A stretch of DNA of 64,000 nucleotides, from positions 62,001 through 126,000 of the forward strand of contig JAJPHR010000061.1 of the NCBI GenBank assembly GCA_021325145.1, given 5' to 3'. Below, piece after piece: positions 61,643-64,000 of this stretch. The DNA comes from Verrucomicrobiota bacterium (GTDB taxonomy: Bacteria; Verrucomicrobiota; Verrucomicrobiia; Limisphaerales; Pedosphaeraceae). Position numbers and translations under genes: made by a program. Within the stretch, counting starts at the first letter, position 1; each line of letters opens with the position of its first letter. Under the pieces are notes generated by a model that saw only the letters and a list, made by a program, of their open reading frames with translations, was not told where the DNA came from and did no database searches.

Positions 61643-62045
61643 GGCTGTCTGTCCTGGTCGTCGATCAAACACATTTCCGCAGTTTACCGCGCGGCCCAAC
61701 TCTCCGGGAAAGCATCCGGCAAGGCGAGTTGAAACCGGCACGATTACTGTTCGAGGAAAGGATTACAACAGCGAAGCATAAAAGGCTGTTATAAAATTGC
61801 GGCGGGATTCCACGGGGAGAAATCCGAAACCAGAAATCAGAAATCCGAACGAATCCCGAAATCTGAAGTCAGCGGATCATTCAGGTTCGGATTTTGGATT
61901 TTTCCGGCGGGGTGGTCGCTCTCGAGGGGTCTCGTCTTCCGCAGCGGTATAAAGCGGCGCTGCGCGCACGCACTCCAAGACCTGGCGGAGTTCGCCGGGC
62001 CATTGGCATTCGGTGGCGGGAATGTTCGCGCTTTCTGCCGCGTGT
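61643..62045. other. 403-base gap with low-complexity GAAATCCGA phrases
   Basis: Bases about 61817-61902 hold GAAATCCGAA, AGAAATCAGAAATCC and CCGAAATCTGAA phrases plus the inverse TTCGGATTTTGGATTT, a text-like intergenic repeat. A minus-strand frame 61877-62045 has no start of its own and no family similarity. No supported gene. Confidence 0.45.
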
Positions 62046-62888
62046 TTAGCGGTGACCGCCGTGACCACCGAAGCCACCGCTATGCCCAAAGCTCCCACTG
62101 TGCCCAAAGCCCCCGCTATGGCTGAAGCCCCCGCTATGACCGAAGCTGTGGAACCCACTGACTCCGCGACTAAACCCTCCACCGTCGTGGAAGCCAAAGG
62201 AATGGCCCACGCCGAAACCGCCGCGAAATCCGCCGAACCCAACGCCCGCGCTGAAGCGCACGCCCGGGGACCAGCACCAGCCGCGCCCGGGATAATGCCA
62301 CCAGCGTCCCCCGCCGAACACGCCGAAGCCCCATGGATAAAGCGACCAGTCAACCCAGGAATAAGGCTGCCAATAATAGCCGTAACTCGGGTCGTTGTAC
62401 CAGGTGCCATAGGGAGAGAGTCCGGAATAGTAGCTCGGGTCGTAAGGAATTGTGGTGACCTGAACACTGCTCGGCTGAGCCTCCGGAGCGGCATAAGTCA
62501 AAGGTTGCTGCGCAGGTTCAACCGCGGGTACGGTCGGAGGCATTGACGGTGGATAGGCGCTCGACCGATCGATAATGGTCTTATCGTGGGTGAGCATGGC
62601 CGACGTGACTGCACTGGAAACGCCCGCTCCCTGCAGTTGGATGATGCCGTCCGGCGTCAGATTGTAGGTGGAACCGGAACTTTCGACGTAAGCTTTAATG
62701 ACGTCGTCCGGCACGCCGGCGACCGCCATCTTCAGGACTTCGTGAGCGGGTGGAGACAATTTAGAAGCCGTATCGGCGGCCACCACCGGCGGCGCTGTTT
62801 GGGTTGCGACGACAGGCGCGTCGGAGGTCGCCGCGCGAACGGCCAGGGGCATAACCAGGGCCAGGATGGTCAGTGTGAAGCGTTTCAT
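62046..62888 (-). CDS. Secreted protein with glycine/histidine/serine-rich C-terminus
   Basis: 280 residues with a signal peptide (TLTILALVMPLAVRAA). Residues about 35-105 look like a small helical domain (EVLKMAVAGVPDDVIKAYVE). Tyr/Trp-rich segments follow (YYWQPYSWVDWSLYPWGFGV, RWWHYPGRGWCWSPG). The last 60 residues are repeats of GHSGGF/SHSGGF type ending GGHGGHR. Verrucomicrobia have related secreted proteins with such Trp/Tyr-rich segments; their function is unknown. His-rich repeats could bind metal or polysaccharide. Confidence 0.78.
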   Translation of the reverse strand: MKRFTLTILALVMPLAVRAATSDAPVVATQTAPPVVAADTASKLSPPAHEVLKMAVAGVPDDVIKAYVESSGSTYNLTPDGIIQLQGAGVSSAVTSAMLTHDKTIIDRSSAYPPSMPPTVPAVEPAQQPLTYAAPEAQPSSVQVTTIPYDPSYYSGLSPYGTWYNDPSYGYYWQPYSWVDWSLYPWGFGVFGGGRWWHYPGRGWCWSPGVRFSAGVGFGGFRGGFGVGHSFGFHDGGGFSRGVSGFHSFGHSGGFSHSGGFGHSGSFGHSGGFGGHGGHR

Positions 62889-63117
62889 AAACCAGTCGGA
62901 GTCAAAGTCGTTATATCAGCTAACACCGGGTTTTCAACAAGGTTCCGTCAGGTCAATCCTGAACGGCACCCCGCCAAAACCCTGCTTACAAAGGTTGGAC
63001 GACGCAGCCCCGCGGTTTATTCCGTTTAAGTTTGCCAAGAGCTCGCGCCAATTGCAGGCCGACCTCGGACAGTTCGTGTTTCCAAGCTGGCGCTTGCACC
63101 CGGACCACCGTTGCCAA

Positions 63118-63246
63118 TCAAGGCGGCGGCGGCAAACCCGGAAGGCCCGGTGGCGGAGGCGGCACGGGCGGGCCTGGCACGCCGCGGCAGCCAACTAAAG
63201 CCAGCAGAGCCAGCAACATGATTAGTTTCAGTTTCAGTGCATTCAT
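63118..63246 (-). CDS. 42-residue proline-rich lipoprotein
   Basis: A short gene below usual ORF limits. ATG at 63246; the product begins MNALKLKLIMLLALLALVGC, so a hydrophobic signal leads straight into a lipobox LVGC. The mature part is only 23 residues, mostly proline and glycine (PGPPVPPPPPGLPGL), ending PPPP. Neighbouring genes also encode secreted proteins. No strong ribosome site is seen, but the lipobox and signal structure are hard to obtain by chance. Confidence 0.55.
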   Translation of the reverse strand: MNALKLKLIMLLALLALVGCRGVPGPPVPPPPPGLPGLPPPP

Positions 63247-63356
63247 AAATCCATTTTCAACGAAACCTCTGGAAGGCGGCGGGACGCCACCGCTACTTTC
63301 ATAAACTCATTACCGGAAGACCCCACCCGGCTCGCGAACGAACCCGTGATCGCCGA

Positions 63357-64000
63357 TTATTGTCCGCCCCCCTGATCATTGCGGCGGCGGTCCCTGGGCT
63401 GTTCTTTCGGCGGAGGAGCCGGGTGAGGCGCTGGCGCGTTTGGCGCAGGCGCTACTTCATGTTGGGGAGGCAACTGCTCCCTTGGCGGCGGAGGCGCAGG
63501 TCGAGTCTCCGGAGTTGGGCGCGGCTGTTCCTGAGGCCGTTCCGTTCTTGGAGCCGGGGTTTCGGGAATGACCGGGCGCGGTGGTGGTTGTGCTGGACGC
63601 TCTTCAGTTTTTGGAGCTGGGGTTTCCGGAACGACGGTGCGTGATGGTTGCTGTGGCCGTTCCTCAGTTTTTGGAGTTGGCGTCGGGGGAGCGACCGTGC
63701 GAGGCCGTTCCTCGGTTCTTGGAGTTGGCCCAGCCGGTGGGATCGTCGGCGGTGTCACTTCGTGATTGGGAGGCTGCTTGTCCCGCTCGGGAACCGATGG
63801 TGGGGCTGGCTTTTCCGGCGCGGGCACTCGCGTGGGTTCCCTTTCCGTGTCAGATCTTGGCTGATCCCTAAATGAACGAGGATTCGGTTGCGCCGGGGTG
63901 ACCGCAGCCGGATGTGGCTGGTTCGCAGGCTGCCTTTCCAACTTTGGCGCAGGCGTGTGCGTCACCGCTTCACGAATGGCCACCGGACGGAATTGATGGC
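63357..64000 (-). CDS. C-terminal part of a proline-rich protein, cut by right edge
   Basis: The frame is open from the right edge (in frame with a GTG at 63983) to a TAA at 63357, so the N-terminal part is missing. The visible 214 residues start HQFRPVAIREAVTHTPAPK. They then become a Pro/Glu/Thr-rich tail with repeated KTEERP, PETPAP and RTVAPPTP units, ending RRRNDQGGGQ. The RPVAIREAV start recalls the linker of DUF6600/FecR-like Verrucomicrobial proteins, but this cannot be confirmed without the missing part. Probably a cell-envelope or periplasmic spanning tail. Confidence 0.7.
   Translation of the reverse strand, partial: HQFRPVAIREAVTHTPAPKLERQPANQPHPAAVTPAQPNPRSFRDQPRSDTEREPTRVPAPEKPAPPSVPERDKQPPNHEVTPPTIPPAGPTPRTEERPRTVAPPTPTPKTEERPQQPSRTVVPETPAPKTEERPAQPPPRPVIPETPAPRTERPQEQPRPTPETRPAPPPPREQLPPQHEVAPAPNAPAPHPAPPPKEQPRDRRRNDQGGGQ

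Noticed and set aside
62013-62546. 177-residue Ala/Pro-rich plus-strand frame
   Set aside because: It is the mirror of the Gly/His/Ser repeats of the secreted protein on the minus strand and has no independent support.

Overview
The window looks like a chromosomal segment of a soil or freshwater Verrucomicrobium, most likely of the Pedosphaera/Limisphaerales kind. The signs are high GC, several prepilin-like proteins with the [18 protein letters not shown] leader, a GloVer-repeat protein, an autotransporter-type beta-strand-repeat protein, RND efflux genes (a Gram-negative envelope), and many short palindromic intergenic repeats. This placement is an inference from gene families, not from a marker gene. 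No rRNA, CRISPR array or prophage is visible. One tRNA (Asn, GTT) is present.

Bases 1-25640 form a glucuronoxylan-degradation locus. It has a GH3 glycosidase (cut by the left edge), an SDR oxidoreductase, two tandem ROK repressors and an AraC regulator. These are followed by secreted or surface proteins: a beta-strand-repeat protein, three pseudopilin-like proteins, a GloVer-repeat protein and an SGNH esterase. The enzymes are a GH30 glycosidase with a LamG domain, a GH115 alpha-glucuronidase coupled to a malectin-domain lipoprotein, a CE15 glucuronoyl esterase and mannonate dehydratase UxuA. Together they could open ester cross-links, cut the glucuronoxylan backbone, remove (methyl)glucuronic acid and feed glucuronate towards 2-keto-3-deoxygluconate.

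Bases 25779-37694 are mixed housekeeping and accessory genes: a decayed molybdopterin-oxidoreductase tail, a CvfB-like S1 protein, a GreA-like factor, a KimA-like permease with a small membrane partner, tRNA-Asn, MutM, a phosphoribosyltransferase, an SDR, an astacin-type protease, an adenylate cyclase, a YagU-like membrane protein and a twin-CDGSH protein.

Bases 37784-43326 hold a divergent signalling cluster. The minus arm encodes a proline-rich Roadblock-type protein, an MglA-type GTPase and a Roadblock protein. The plus arm encodes a receiver-DUF4388 protein and two small uncharacterised proteins. Bases 43439-51334 hold a complete RND efflux system (OprM-like, adaptor, pump) and a divergent LysR regulator with an inverted repeat just before its start codon. 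Bases 51376-52327 are a REP-associated tyrosine transposase flanked by inverted GGAG-type REP hairpins.

Bases 52696-60143 are carbohydrate and envelope genes: a GHMP-kinase/UDPGP fusion, a GalU-like nucleotidyltransferase and a protein with two GT4 domains, separated by a 19-bp inverted repeat and a 191-bp palindromic element. The right end (60226-64000) has a small membrane protein, an FGE-fold protein without the catalytic cysteines, a glycine/histidine-rich secreted protein, a 42-residue proline-rich lipoprotein and the C-terminal part of a proline-rich protein cut by the right edge.
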